Both the position numbers and the translations under genes were made by a program. This document shows, in pieces, positions 43,422-52,525 of a DNA stretch of 64,000 nt (position 1 is the first letter of the stretch; each line of letters opens with the position of its first letter). The stretch covers positions 2,806,501-2,870,500 of the forward strand of contig CP004371.1 of assembly GCA_000597885.1 (NCBI GenBank). Reading direction: 5' to 3'. The DNA comes from Flammeovirgaceae bacterium 311 (GTDB taxonomy: Bacteria; Bacteroidota; Bacteroidia; Cytophagales; Cyclobacteriaceae). Below the pieces are notes generated by a model. It did no database searches and was not told where the DNA came from. It saw nothing but the letters and a program-made list of their open reading frames with translations.

Positions 43422-44909
43422 TTAAATCTCTGCCTTGCGCAATCCTGTAGCCGGAGGGCCGGAGAGTTGATCGCCGGTAGCTGTGTAGCGGCCGCCATGG
43501 CAGGGGCAATCCCAGGTTTTTTCCATTTTGTTCCACTGCACCACGCAACCCATGTGAACGCAGGTGGGACTCATCACATGCAAGCCACCCTGATCATCGC
43601 GATACACCGCATACTGCTGAAGGCCCTGGCGCAGAATTTTGCCTTCGCCATTCTGGATTTCCTTTACATCAGAAGCATCGGAGCTAAAGCGGTCTGTGAT
43701 AAATTCCTTGGCTACATTCAGGTTTTCCTTCAGGAATTCGCCTGCTTCTGCTTTGATATTGAGGCGCGACGGACTGAATAATTCAGCAAACTTGTTCTCC
43801 TTACCCAAAATTATATCAGACAGCAGATAGCCTGCAAAGGAGCCCCAAAGGGTACCATCACCAGAATAACCCGATCCGTAGTACACCCTTTTGTGGGTGA
43901 TGCTTTTGCCTATGAAAGGCAGATTGTCGGCCGGCTCAAACACCTGTGCCGACCAGCTGGCCAGGTATTCTTTGATACCAAAACGCTCCTCTGCCCAAGC
44001 CTTGATGGATTGCAGGTGGTTGTTTTCATCTCCGGTCTGGCCGGTTTTGTGGTCGGCACCGCCAATGATCACCACATCATCTTCCTCCTTACGCACATAG
44101 TTATAAGGATCGCGCATGTCGTATATCAGGGCATCGGGCACCGGCTGGCGGGTGCGCACGGCGATGGCATACGAGCGGTAGGGTGCCATACGGGTATGTA
44201 CCGGGTGCATAAAAATTGGGCTGTGTGTTGCCAGCACCAGGTGCTGTGCCCGCACGGTAGCACCAGTCGACAGGGTCACTTCCACATGATCGCCTTTATC
44301 ATTATGCTTTTCTACGCGGGTCTGCTCATGGATCTGCACACCGGCATCTCGCAGGGTGTCGGCCAGTCCGTAAACAAACTTCAGGGGGTGGAAACGGGCA
44401 TTCCGGTTAAAGCGTACCACCATCCCGGTTGGGAAATTGAGCCCTTCGATCTCCTCCACCTCTTCTACATCCAGGCCAGCTTCTTTTGCCGCTTTCAGCT
44501 CCTTTTGCAGCTCCAGGATTTGGTCGGTTGTTTCGGCATAGATATAAGCAGGCAGCTTTTTATAGTTAGCATTCAGGTTGTGCGCCTTGTCTACCTGCCC
44601 TACCAGCTCAATGCCCAACACTGCGGCTTCTGCCACCAATTTGGCAGTATCCTTACCAAAATTCCGGGTAACAATGTGGTAATCGCAATCTACAGATGAG
44701 TTAAGGTGGGCTGTGGTATTGCCGCTTACACCACTGCCGATGGTACGAGCTTCCACCACCACCGCTTTTTTCCCTGCCTGCATCAGGTTCCAGGCGGTCA
44801 TCAGGCCGGTGATGCCTGCGCCTACAATAAGCACCTCTGTTTCCAGGTCTTTATCCAGTGGCGCAAATACTTCTTTTTTGGCCGTTCTTTCCCAATAAGA
44901 TGTTGTCAT
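43422..44909 (-). CDS. FAD-dependent oxidoreductase with C-terminal Rieske domain
   Basis: A 495-residue fusion. Residues 1-385 form a DAO-type FAD oxidoreductase (VLIVGAGITGLMTAWNLM as dinucleotide loop; YYGSGYSGDGTLWG near the FAD C-terminal site). Residues about 425-495 form a Rieske domain with CVHMGC and CPCHGG, giving the Cys-His/Cys-His ligand set for a [2Fe-2S] cluster. Members are widespread, and the electron acceptor and substrate are unknown. It diverges from the CDF exporter with 58 bases between starts. Confidence 0.93.
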   Translation of the reverse strand: MTTSYWERTAKKEVFAPLDKDLETEVLIVGAGITGLMTAWNLMQAGKKAVVVEARTIGSGVSGNTTAHLNSSVDCDYHIVTRNFGKDTAKLVAEAAVLGIELVGQVDKAHNLNANYKKLPAYIYAETTDQILELQKELKAAKEAGLDVEEVEEIEGLNFPTGMVVRFNRNARFHPLKFVYGLADTLRDAGVQIHEQTRVEKHNDKGDHVEVTLSTGATVRAQHLVLATHSPIFMHPVHTRMAPYRSYAIAVRTRQPVPDALIYDMRDPYNYVRKEEDDVVIIGGADHKTGQTGDENNHLQSIKAWAEERFGIKEYLASWSAQVFEPADNLPFIGKSITHKRVYYGSGYSGDGTLWGSFAGYLLSDIILGKENKFAELFSPSRLNIKAEAGEFLKENLNVAKEFITDRFSSDASDVKEIQNGEGKILRQGLQQYAVYRDDQGGLHVMSPTCVHMGCVVQWNKMEKTWDCPCHGGRYTATGDQLSGPPATGLRKAEI

Positions 44910-44935
44910 AGGTTTTGTAGCTTTGGTTATAGGAG

Positions 44936-44943
44936 TAACTTTG
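44936..44943 (+). promoter_or_regulatory. Promoter -7 element of the CDF exporter gene
   Basis: TAACTTTG matches TAnnTTTG exactly. TTTG at 44914-44917 lies 18 bases upstream as the -33 element. The exporter ATG is 24 bases downstream, which favours the start at 44968 over an earlier in-frame one. Confidence 0.6.
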
Positions 44944-44967
44944 AATGAGTTCCGATGTTTTTACAAT

Positions 44968-45900
44968 ATGGCGCATAATCATTCTCATCATGAAGGCGGG
45001 CATGGGCACCATCACGGGCATCACCACCACCATCATGCCGGCAGCAGCTCTAAAAATATTTTAACAGCCCTCCTGCTAAACCTAAGCTTCACTGTTGTTG
45101 AGATCGTTGGTGGCCTGCTAAGCAACAGCCTAGCCATCTTGTCTGATGCCGTCCACGACCTGGGAGACAGCCTGGCCCTGGGCATGAGCTACTATGCCGA
45201 AAAAAGATCCGGCCAGAAGGTAAAGGATGAGAATTATACCTTTGGACTGCGCCGGCTCCCACTCATGAGTGCTGCCCTCAATGCGCTGATCCTGCTGGGT
45301 GGTTCTGCCTGGGTTGTAGTAAATGCCCTGCCAAGACTGCAGGCGCCGGAACCTGTAAAATCCGGCTGGATGATAGTCCTGGCCGTGGTGGGTGTTGCCG
45401 TAAACGGCCTGGCTGTGCTACGGCTCAAAGGCAATAAAGGCATCAACAGCCGTGTGGTGGCCCTGCACCTCCTGGAAGATGCCCTGGGCTGGGTGGCTGT
45501 GCTGATCGGTGCGGTGGCGATCCATTATACCGGCTATTACATCATCGACCCCATTCTATCGCTGCTCATAGCCTGTTATATTTTTTACAATGCCTTTAAA
45601 AGCCTGCGGGAGGTTTATTTCCTTTTAGTACAGCGCTCTCCTGCCACCGTAGAGGTATCACAAATGAAACAACAACTGGAGGCACTCGAAGATATCCGGC
45701 AGATCACCGATCTGCACATCTGGTCCCTGGAGGGTACCCATCACATCTTAAGCCTGCACGCCCTGGTTACACCCAACTTACAGCCAGAACAGCAGCATGC
45801 CCTGAAAACCAGCATGCGCCGCATCATTAACAAACACGGCGAATTCCACAGCACCATAGAGCTGGAGTACAACCTGGATGAATGCGGGGATCATTGTTAA
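44968..45900 (+). CDS. Cation diffusion facilitator (CzcD/ZitB-type) metal exporter
   Basis: From ATG 44968 the product has 310 residues. A histidine-rich N-terminus (MAHNHSHHEGGHGHHHGHHH) precedes six membrane helices. Helix II contains HDLGDS-type residues (SDAVHDLGDSLALG), and helix V LEDALGWVAV; these give the His/Asp metal site typical of Zn/Cd/Co exporters. A C-terminal cytoplasmic domain (DLHIWSLEGTHHILSLHALV) completes the fold. It exchanges metal for protons at the inner membrane. A promoter box fixes the likely start. Confidence 0.95.
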   Translation: MAHNHSHHEGGHGHHHGHHHHHHAGSSSKNILTALLLNLSFTVVEIVGGLLSNSLAILSDAVHDLGDSLALGMSYYAEKRSGQKVKDENYTFGLRRLPLMSAALNALILLGGSAWVVVNALPRLQAPEPVKSGWMIVLAVVGVAVNGLAVLRLKGNKGINSRVVALHLLEDALGWVAVLIGAVAIHYTGYYIIDPILSLLIACYIFYNAFKSLREVYFLLVQRSPATVEVSQMKQQLEALEDIRQITDLHIWSLEGTHHILSLHALVTPNLQPEQQHALKTSMRRIINKHGEFHSTIELEYNLDECGDHC

Positions 45901-46003
45901 TGTGCTAATTGGGACAGCAAACTTTATGAATTACTGTGGGTGTTCATATGCAGTACCCCGATCATTAGCACATTAGCACCCCAAAAAATTAGCACATTAC
46001 CCA
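45899..46003. repeat. GTGCTAAT repeat cluster B, copy 2
   Basis: The 105-base gap holds AATGTGCTAATT at its left and AATTAGCACATT (45987-45998) at its right as perfect inverted 12-mers. ATTAGCACATTAGCACC occurs at 45964-45980. The left repeat begins in the exporter's stop codon. It resembles cluster 34264-34304. Confidence 0.7.
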
Positions 46004-46013
46004 AATAGTCCCT

Positions 46014-46021
46014 TAAATTTG
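46014..46021 (+). promoter_or_regulatory. Possible -7 promoter element ahead of the PLP enzyme
   Basis: TAAATTTG matches TAnnTTTG but ends only three bases before the ATG at 46025. Transcription would then begin at or near the start codon, giving a leaderless message. It may be coincidence. Confidence 0.3.
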
Positions 46022-46024
46022 GGA

Positions 46025-47185
46025 ATGAGCAAAAATAACTCCGCCAACTGGCGTACCGCCACACAGTGCGTACACAGTGGAACCCTACTTGACGAAACCG
46101 TAAAGGGCGTAAATACGCCTATTCATACCTCCTCTGCCTTTGGCTACGGAGACCCTGCCGATAATAAGTATCCACGCTATTACAACACCCCCAACCAAAA
46201 GGCGGTGGTGGATAAGTTGTGTGCCCTGGAAGGCGCCGAAGAAGGCATGCTGTTCAGCTCCGGCATGGCAGCCATCAGTGCCATGGTGCTGGGCCTGCTG
46301 CAAAGTGGAGACCACCTGGTGATCCCTAAAGAGATTTATGGAGGCAGCTACAGCTTTTTCCGTACCGAGCTGCCGCGCTTTGGCATTCAGTTCACCCTGA
46401 TTGATGATACCACTCCGGAAGCCTATGCGGCTGCCATTACCCCGGCCACCAAAGCCCTGTACATGGAAACACCCAGCAATCCGCTGCTGAAGCTTACCGA
46501 TGTTGCGGCGGTGGCACAGCTGGCAAAGGAGCATGGCCTGTTAAGCTTTATCGATAATACCTTTGCCTCTCCCATTAACCAGCTGCCCCTGCAAATGGGG
46601 GTAGATGTAGTAATGCACAGCGGCACTAAATATTTTGGCGGCCACAGTGATCTTTGCTTTGGCGTGCTGGTGGGCAAACGGGAGCCCCTGCAAAAACTAC
46701 GCACCCATGCTGTTAACACAGGCGGAAGCCTCAATGCCCAAACCTGCGCCCTGATAGAGCGTAGCCTGAAAACCCTGGAGATACGTGTTGAACGCCAGAC
46801 CCAAAATGCGCAGCGTATTGCAGAATTCCTGGAGCAGCATCCAAAAGTGGTAAATGTGAATTTCCCGGGGCTTTCCTCTCACCCACAGCACGAGCTGGCC
46901 AGAAAGCAGATGATAGGCTTTGGTGCCATGCTTTCTTTTGAGGTGGCTGGTGGTGGTGCTGCAGCTGATGCACTTACTGACCGATTGCAAATCATCATGC
47001 CGGCCCTAAGCCTGGGCGGTGTGGAAAGCCTGATCTGCTCGCCCCGAAAAACTTCTCACTTAAAAATGAGTGCGGCAGAACGGGAGGAAGCAGGTATTTC
47101 CGATGGACTACTGCGCCTCTCTGTTGGCATAGAAGCTGCAGAAGACCTGATAGCAGATCTGGACAGGGCGCTAAGGGCTGAATAA
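46025..47185 (+). CDS. Cys/Met metabolism PLP-dependent enzyme (trans-sulfuration family)
   Basis: A 386-residue enzyme of the cystathionine gamma-synthase/lyase and methionine gamma-lyase family. Key segments are TPIHTSSAFGYGD, the PLP loop MLFSSGMAAISAMV, DNTFASPINQLPLQMGVDVVMHSGTKYFGGHSD with the Schiff-base lysine, and the C-terminal LSLGGVESLICSPRKTSH. Which reaction it catalyses (beta- or gamma-elimination, or replacement) cannot be decided. It is seven bases upstream of a KAS II-like gene and is probably in one operon with it. Confidence 0.92.
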   Translation: MSKNNSANWRTATQCVHSGTLLDETVKGVNTPIHTSSAFGYGDPADNKYPRYYNTPNQKAVVDKLCALEGAEEGMLFSSGMAAISAMVLGLLQSGDHLVIPKEIYGGSYSFFRTELPRFGIQFTLIDDTTPEAYAAAITPATKALYMETPSNPLLKLTDVAAVAQLAKEHGLLSFIDNTFASPINQLPLQMGVDVVMHSGTKYFGGHSDLCFGVLVGKREPLQKLRTHAVNTGGSLNAQTCALIERSLKTLEIRVERQTQNAQRIAEFLEQHPKVVNVNFPGLSSHPQHELARKQMIGFGAMLSFEVAGGGAAADALTDRLQIIMPALSLGGVESLICSPRKTSHLKMSAAEREEAGISDGLLRLSVGIEAAEDLIADLDRALRAE

Positions 47186-47192
47186 AGGGAGC

Positions 47193-48440
47193 ATGCAGCT
47201 ACACAGGGTGGTGATTACGGGGCTGGGTGTGCTGACCCCAATTGGCAATTCAGTTTCTTCTTTCTGGAAAGGTTTACTGGAAGGCAAGAGTGGGGCAGGG
47301 CCAATCACCCGCTTTGACAGCAGTGGCTACCGCTGCCGTATTGCCTGCGAGCTCAAAGACTTCAGGCCACAGGACCACCTGGACCATAAAACGCTGCGGC
47401 AGACCGACCGCTTTACCCAGTATGCCCTTGTTGCCGCCAATGAAGCAATGCAGGATGCAGGATTGGTCCTGCCAGCCATGCGGCCTGAACGTATGGGCGT
47501 CATTTGGGCTTCGGGCAACGGAGGGGTGGAGAGCTTTGAGCAGGAGGTGCTGGCAAATGCTGCCAGTAACCGCAGGCCACGCTACAGCCCCTACATAATC
47601 CCAAAGACGCTGCTCGATACGCCCAGCGGCATGCTGGCGCTGAGGTTTGGTTTCAGGGGCGTGAACTTTGGCACCGTTTCGGCCTGCGCCTCTGCTACCA
47701 CTGCCCTTATAGAAGCTTTCAATTACCTGCGGCTTGGCAAGGCCGATGCCATTCTCTGCGGAGGCTCCGAAGCGCCCATCACGCCTGCCTGGGTGGGTGG
47801 TTTTGATGCCATGAAGGCCCTCTCTACCCGAAATGATGAACCCGCCAAAGCCTCCCGCCCTTTTGATGCTGAAAGAGATGGATTTGTGGTGGGCGAAGGG
47901 GCCGGCGCCCTGGTACTGGAGCGGCTGGAGCATGCGCTGGAGCGTAAAGCACACATTTGGGCCGAAGTGGCAGGCGGTGGCATGAGTGCCGATGCCTGGC
48001 ATCCCACCGCCCCGGAACCCGGGGGCAGCGGTGCACTGCTAAGCATGCAAATGGCGCTGGAAGAAGCTGGGATTAGTCCTGAACAGCTGGGCTACATAAA
48101 TGCACATGCCACCTCCACCCTGGCAGGCGATTTAGCCGAAGCAAAGGCCTTAGCCAGCCTGTTGGGCACTAAGCTGGCAGCTGTGGCAGTGAGCAGCACA
48201 AAAGGGCAAACAGGACACCTGCTGGGGGCCGCCGGGGCAATTGAAGCTGTTGCTACTACCCTGGCGCTCTTCCACAACACCCTGCCACCCACCGGAAACC
48301 TCAGTACACTCCACCCGGCACTGCCCCCGCAACTGCAGCTGATCTCCAGGAAACCCATGCACAAATCAATCAAATTCGCAATAAGTAATAGCTTTGGCTT
48401 TGGGGGACACAATGCCAGCCTGGTACTCTCCGGCCTATGA
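47193..48440 (+). CDS. Beta-ketoacyl-ACP synthase II-like protein
   Basis: A 415-residue thiolase-fold condensing enzyme. The catalytic Cys165 (VSACASATT), the His of INAHATST and the His of KGQTGHLLGAAG give the KAS II Cys-His-His triad, so it should be active in malonyl-ACP condensation. N-terminal GLGVLTPIGNS and C-terminal FGFGGHNASLVL are typical of FabF. It lies beside a PLP enzyme instead of acpP, so it is probably an accessory synthase and not the housekeeping fabF. The product is unknown. Confidence 0.92.
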   Translation: MQLHRVVITGLGVLTPIGNSVSSFWKGLLEGKSGAGPITRFDSSGYRCRIACELKDFRPQDHLDHKTLRQTDRFTQYALVAANEAMQDAGLVLPAMRPERMGVIWASGNGGVESFEQEVLANAASNRRPRYSPYIIPKTLLDTPSGMLALRFGFRGVNFGTVSACASATTALIEAFNYLRLGKADAILCGGSEAPITPAWVGGFDAMKALSTRNDEPAKASRPFDAERDGFVVGEGAGALVLERLEHALERKAHIWAEVAGGGMSADAWHPTAPEPGGSGALLSMQMALEEAGISPEQLGYINAHATSTLAGDLAEAKALASLLGTKLAAVAVSSTKGQTGHLLGAAGAIEAVATTLALFHNTLPPTGNLSTLHPALPPQLQLISRKPMHKSIKFAISNSFGFGGHNASLVLSGL

Positions 48441-48586
48441 GGAGCCTTCCACAGGTTTAATCAGGAGTACGCTGCTAAAAAATGTGATTTTCCGGAAGAA
48501 AATAAGAAGATGATCAGAACGTTCTATACGCTGAAAACCCTAAACTATAGAGGCTTAGCAGGATACCCTTTATATTAAGTTGAATT

Positions 48587-48598
48587 TGATAATTATCA
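48587..48598. promoter_or_regulatory. Palindrome upstream of histidine kinase gene
   Basis: TGATAATTATCA is a perfect 12-base palindrome 96 bases before the kinase ATG. It resembles half-site spacing of Fur-type boxes, but the resemblance is weak and the sequence is A/T-rich. Confidence 0.3.
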
Positions 48599-48693
48599 TA
48601 CATCAGACTGCAACAATATCTGTTAGTTTATAGATTTACATGAATTATATCCATGGCGGCATCCATTCTCTCTAATTCTCTTTTTTCTAATAA

Positions 48694-49971
48694 ATGAAAA
48701 ACAGCCACCTGATTCACCGCTTGCTGTTGGTTGCTGCAGCAGCCGCAGGTCTTCAAGCTCTTTGGGATGCTTATCAAAGTTCCATGGTCATTGCTATGCT
48801 TGATGCTGTTATCCTGCTTTGGTTGCTGGGTCTTATGCTCCTGAATAAGGTGAGCAGGCAATCTTTTGTGCCTTTCATCATACTCGCTTCCATTGCCGCT
48901 ATTTTACTGGTTACGGGTTCGCTCATACCCCAGGAGAATGGGCTGCACCTGCTTTTTTTACCGCTGCTATGCGCCGTTTTTATACTTTTTGACTATAAAC
49001 AACATTGGGAAAAAATTGTGGGCGGCGGTTTTGTACTTGGCTGTTATCTGCTGCTGGAGGCTACAAACTTCAGGCTGTTCGGAGATTTACCCATGCTGGA
49101 GGCTCCTGATCGTGTATCCTTTTCAGTTAACTTCTTAAGCTCGGGAGTAGGGCTCTTTACAATCTTTAGCTTTCTTACCAGGGCTAATTATAAAGCCCAG
49201 GAACACCTACAGGAAATGGCAGATGAGGCACAACGAAAAAATAATGAGCTTATCAAGGTAAATGAAGAGCTGGACCGCTTTGTATACAGCACCTCACATG
49301 ATCTGCGGGCTCCGCTGCTTTCAGTCCTGGGCTTGGTTCAGCTGCTGGAAAAAAAGCCTGTCGATGAAACCCAGCAATCGTACCTGAAAATGATGCGAAC
49401 GCGCATCAGCAACCTGGAGGCTTTTATCAATGACATTACCTCCTATGCCCGAAATGCCCGCCTGCCATTACAGCCGGAACCCCTCCAGCTTCAGGAGCTG
49501 GTAGATGAGGTTTTCAACAGCCATCTTTTTTTACACGAAAACAACCCAATTGCCCTTATTCAGCAAATCGATTTCCGGGAGATTCTCTCTGTTGACCGCC
49601 AGCGCCTGAATACGGTACTTAATAACCTTATTTCTAATGCCATTAAGTATCATCAGCTACAGCACCCACAACCCCACGTAACCGTAGGTGCCAGCCTGCA
49701 GGGCAAAGAACTACACCTATGGGTAGCAGATAACGGTCCGGGGATTTCTCCTAATGTACAGGCACGCATGTTTGAGATGTTTTACCGTGGCAATGAGCGC
49801 TCCGGCGGTTCCGGCCTGGGTCTTTATATTGTAAAGGAAGCGATAGAAAAGCTAGGTGGTCGCCTGGAAGTGGAGTCGGTTTATGGTGAAGGCAGCACCT
49901 TTCATGTATGGGTACCGGTACAAATAGTGGAACAGCAGCCTATACAGCATCTGCCCCTGGCTGATGGTTAG
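48694..49971 (+). CDS. Membrane-bound sensor histidine kinase
   Basis: A 425-residue kinase. Residues 5-170 hold about six membrane helices with little outside, a sensor of unknown ligand. A short coiled coil leads to a HisKA helix with His202 (STSHDLRAPLLSVLGL), the HATPase N box (NTVLNNLISNAIKYH), the G1 box DNGPGI and the G2 box SGGSGLGLYIVKEAI. It is an orphan: no response regulator adjoins it. Its closest relative in the window by motif is the ETR1-like kinase, which shares a similar C-terminal kinase. Confidence 0.93.
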   Translation: MKNSHLIHRLLLVAAAAAGLQALWDAYQSSMVIAMLDAVILLWLLGLMLLNKVSRQSFVPFIILASIAAILLVTGSLIPQENGLHLLFLPLLCAVFILFDYKQHWEKIVGGGFVLGCYLLLEATNFRLFGDLPMLEAPDRVSFSVNFLSSGVGLFTIFSFLTRANYKAQEHLQEMADEAQRKNNELIKVNEELDRFVYSTSHDLRAPLLSVLGLVQLLEKKPVDETQQSYLKMMRTRISNLEAFINDITSYARNARLPLQPEPLQLQELVDEVFNSHLFLHENNPIALIQQIDFREILSVDRQRLNTVLNNLISNAIKYHQLQHPQPHVTVGASLQGKELHLWVADNGPGISPNVQARMFEMFYRGNERSGGSGLGLYIVKEAIEKLGGRLEVESVYGEGSTFHVWVPVQIVEQQPIQHLPLADG

Positions 49972-50107
49972 TAAACTTTAATACCAACAACTAAACAAGC
50001 TGGCCGTTAAAGGAAAGGACTGAAAAAAAATTAGTCTGTGTCTTTCATGCCGCCTGTTGCAGCAAAATTTCCGGAACCACTCTTAGTCTTATGGTATAGG
50101 ACAATGG

Positions 50108-50470
50108 TTAATTGACTACACTGGCCGTTAACTCCTGCCACTTAGCCTCACGGGCAAAGTAAATAATACCTAAAAGAGTTTTGATAACCAGCACGTCCTT
50201 ATTGAGGGATACAATCTGATATTGAAGCTTATTATTCAGCACCAGGTAAGTCTGTTTGTTACCATCCGCGTCAGATGCTGTTTTAAGGCACCATGTTCTA
50301 TTTGAGGAAGCAGCACTACTATAGCCATCCCTGGTATTTTCCAGCAGTACTTTACCATCGTTCTTAAAATGAAACTCCTGGTAATTTGAAGGGCAGCTTA
50401 TCTTAACCTTTCCATGTACCAGGGTTTTATACGATTTCCAACTACCTTCCAGACGTTCCTTCAAAATCAT
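50108..50470 (-). CDS. Hypothetical protein, lipocalin-like
   Basis: Starting at ATG 50470 the product has 120 residues; a longer frame to 50587 has a poorly protein-like N-terminus. It opens with LEGSWKSYKTLVHGKV, then alternating strands (EFHFKNDGKVLLENT, YQIVSLNKDVLVIKTLLG), similar to small lipocalin-like domains found in Bacteroidota. I do not recognise an exact family. No signal peptide is seen from this start. Confidence 0.55.
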   Translation of the reverse strand: MILKERLEGSWKSYKTLVHGKVKISCPSNYQEFHFKNDGKVLLENTRDGYSSAASSNRTWCLKTASDADGNKQTYLVLNNKLQYQIVSLNKDVLVIKTLLGIIYFAREAKWQELTASVVN

Positions 50471-50788
50471 ACTATGGAAATTTACCCTTATGGAATACAA
50501 ACCTATACCAATAATGGTTTCCTTAGGCCAGCCTAATCTGCTGGAACACGGACATTTTAATAATAATTTAATGTGGGAACATAGCACAAGTGTGGGTATG
50601 CGCAGTCCAGCAGGTTAAAAATAATTGCTCTGCCCTGCTCATATCTACAGACCATAAAGTGCAACAATATATCTTTTTCTATTTCAGGAGAAGATCAGTA
50701 AATCCGCTTTATAAAGCGTCAACATAAGTGAGGGCTGCTCTAAACATTCTCATAGTTATTTTTATTTTATACTCATAATTTCATCATC

Positions 50789-51634
50789 ATGAGATACAAA
50801 GGCCGCAGATCCAGTTCAAATGTAGATGACCGCAGAGGCATGTCCAGGGGTAAACTGGCTGTCGGGGGTGGTATTGGTGGAGCTATCATGATAGTTTTAT
50901 ACCTTCTGATGGGTGGAGATCCGGGTGCTGTGATGAACCAGGCAGGCCAGGGTCAAAATAACGCATCTGGTACTTACGAGCCTACCGCTGAAGAACAGGA
51001 ATTGTATGAACTGGTAACGGTGACGCTTGCCGATACAGAGGAAGTTTGGCAGGAAATATTCAGAGCCAGGGGTTACACATACGATGAGCCCACAATGGTG
51101 GTATTTACGGATGCTGTGGAGTCCGCCTGCGGGAGCGCGGGCGCTGCTACGGGACCATTTTATTGCCCGGCCGATCGCAAAGTCTATATTGACCTAAGCT
51201 TCTATAATCAACTTAAGCAGTTAGAAGCCCCTGGTGATTTTGCCATGGCCTACGTGATAGCCCATGAAGTTGGTCATCATGTGCAGAACCTGATGGGTAT
51301 ATCGGAACAGGTGCAATCTCAACGCAGAAGCCTGTCAGAACAGGAATACAACCAGTTATCCGTGAGGCTGGAGTTGCAGGCTGATTTTTTTGCAGGTCTG
51401 TGGGCACATCATGCACAGGATAAATTCAATATTTTACAGGAAGGCGACATCGAAGAAGCCCTTAATGCCGCTAATGCTATTGGCGATGACCGGATGCAGA
51501 GACGTTCACAGGGATATGTGGTACCCGATGCCTTTACCCATGGCACCTCCGCACAGCGCGTACGCTGGTTTCGTAAAGGCTTTGAGACAGGTAGGCTGGA
51601 AGAAGGCGACACCTTCAATGCCACCAATCTGTAG
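50789..51634 (+). CDS. Neutral zinc metallopeptidase (YpfJ family)
   Basis: A 281-residue protein with one N-terminal membrane helix (GGGIGGAIMIVLYLLMGG) after the typical MRYKGRRSSSNVDDRRG start. The catalytic motif AHEVGHHVQNLMG is HExxH with the third ligand region LELQADFFAGLWAH. The family (YpfJ, previously KPN_02809) has no well-defined substrate. It faces the periplasm. A strong hairpin follows, and its upstream region (50588-50788) shows no other feature. Confidence 0.94.
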   Translation: MRYKGRRSSSNVDDRRGMSRGKLAVGGGIGGAIMIVLYLLMGGDPGAVMNQAGQGQNNASGTYEPTAEEQELYELVTVTLADTEEVWQEIFRARGYTYDEPTMVVFTDAVESACGSAGAATGPFYCPADRKVYIDLSFYNQLKQLEAPGDFAMAYVIAHEVGHHVQNLMGISEQVQSQRRSLSEQEYNQLSVRLELQADFFAGLWAHHAQDKFNILQEGDIEEALNAANAIGDDRMQRRSQGYVVPDAFTHGTSAQRVRWFRKGFETGRLEEGDTFNATNL

Positions 51635-51672
51635 TGTAAGCTCCCCTGAATATTGGGCCGGTTTAAAGCGGC

Positions 51673-51709
51673 AGCGGGGCTGCCCCAGCCCGGCTGTGGC
51701 AGCCCCGCT
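51673..51709. terminator. Strong hairpin after the metallopeptidase gene
   Basis: AGCGGGGCTGCC and GGCAGCCCCGCT form a perfect 12-bp stem around a 13-base loop; TTGATTTTT follows. It is likely the intrinsic terminator of the metallopeptidase gene. The remaining sequence to 51970 holds no gene. Confidence 0.75.
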
Positions 51710-51970
51710 ATTGATTTTTCAATGTAAAATTTCTTCTGATAAATCAGTAGGAGCTCTGTAATTAAGAGTTTGGTGAAGCCGGTGGTGGCGGTTTTACGCC
51801 GCTGCTGCCATGGCCGAACTTCATGTAGGCCTACATTTTCACTAGGATTTTGATGGATCTAATTAATTTCGAAAGCGTTTTTTAATGACAGTGGACTTAT
51901 TGAGGTAAGATGGCTATAGAAATGCCTTTACGATCATCAGCCACTTCCCGTCTTATGGTTATCATAAACT

Positions 51971-52414
51971 TCATTGTACCGGATGCTTCAGGTGTGTTGC
52001 TACCGCTATTCTGTTCCATGCGTTAATGGCTACTATCTGTATGATGATTTCGGCGATCTCATTTTCAGAAAAATAGTCTTTCAATCTGGCATAGCTCTCT
52101 TTTGAAAGTCCACTGTCAGCAATTTTTGTGATTTGGTCCGTAGCAGCTAATGCCGTTTTTTCTTTTTCGGTAAACAGGGGAGACTCCCACCAGGCACTCA
52201 AGGCATAGATGCGCTGTTCGCTCTCTCCTGCTTTACGGGCATCGGTTGTGTGAATCTGAATACAGTAAGCACAACCGTTGATCTGGGAAGCCCTGATCTT
52301 GATAAGTTCCTTCAAGGAAAACGCTAAGCGTGTATCTTTTAGATACTTCTCCAAAGCATACATGGCTTTGTATGCCTGCGGTTCCACTTCTTTGATGATC
52401 ACTCTTTCTTCCAT
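51971..52414 (-). CDS. Carboxymuconolactone decarboxylase / AhpD-like protein
   Basis: From ATG 52414 the product has 147 residues, all-helical, with the AhpD-type motif INGCAYCIQIHTTDARKAG, in which Cys-x-x-Cys and His form a peroxidase-type redox site. The remainder (WWESPLFTEKEKTALAATDQITKI) is typical of the family. Such proteins reduce organic peroxides or act in beta-ketoadipate metabolism; the first is more likely here given the CxxC. An upstream ATG would add a basic, poorly conserved tail. It is first downstream of a ketopantoate reductase-like gene. Confidence 0.9.
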   Translation of the reverse strand: MEERVIIKEVEPQAYKAMYALEKYLKDTRLAFSLKELIKIRASQINGCAYCIQIHTTDARKAGESEQRIYALSAWWESPLFTEKEKTALAATDQITKIADSGLSKESYARLKDYFSENEIAEIIIQIVAINAWNRIAVATHLKHPVQ

Positions 52415-52525
52415 TTTTTCTTTGATTTCATTACCTGATCCTGCACCCTTATAGAGCACAGGCTTGGCTTAAGCCCTTTCCCTTTATACATGGCAGGAAA
52501 TGCGGTGGCCAGGCATGGACTCCAG

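Noticed and set aside
43893-44699. 268-codon open frame antisense to the FAD/Rieske gene
   Set aside because: The sense gene has clear FAD and Rieske motifs; the antisense frame is a shadow.
45001-45040. CAC/CAT-rich run as a microsatellite
   Set aside because: It encodes the histidine-rich N-terminus expected in CDF exporters.
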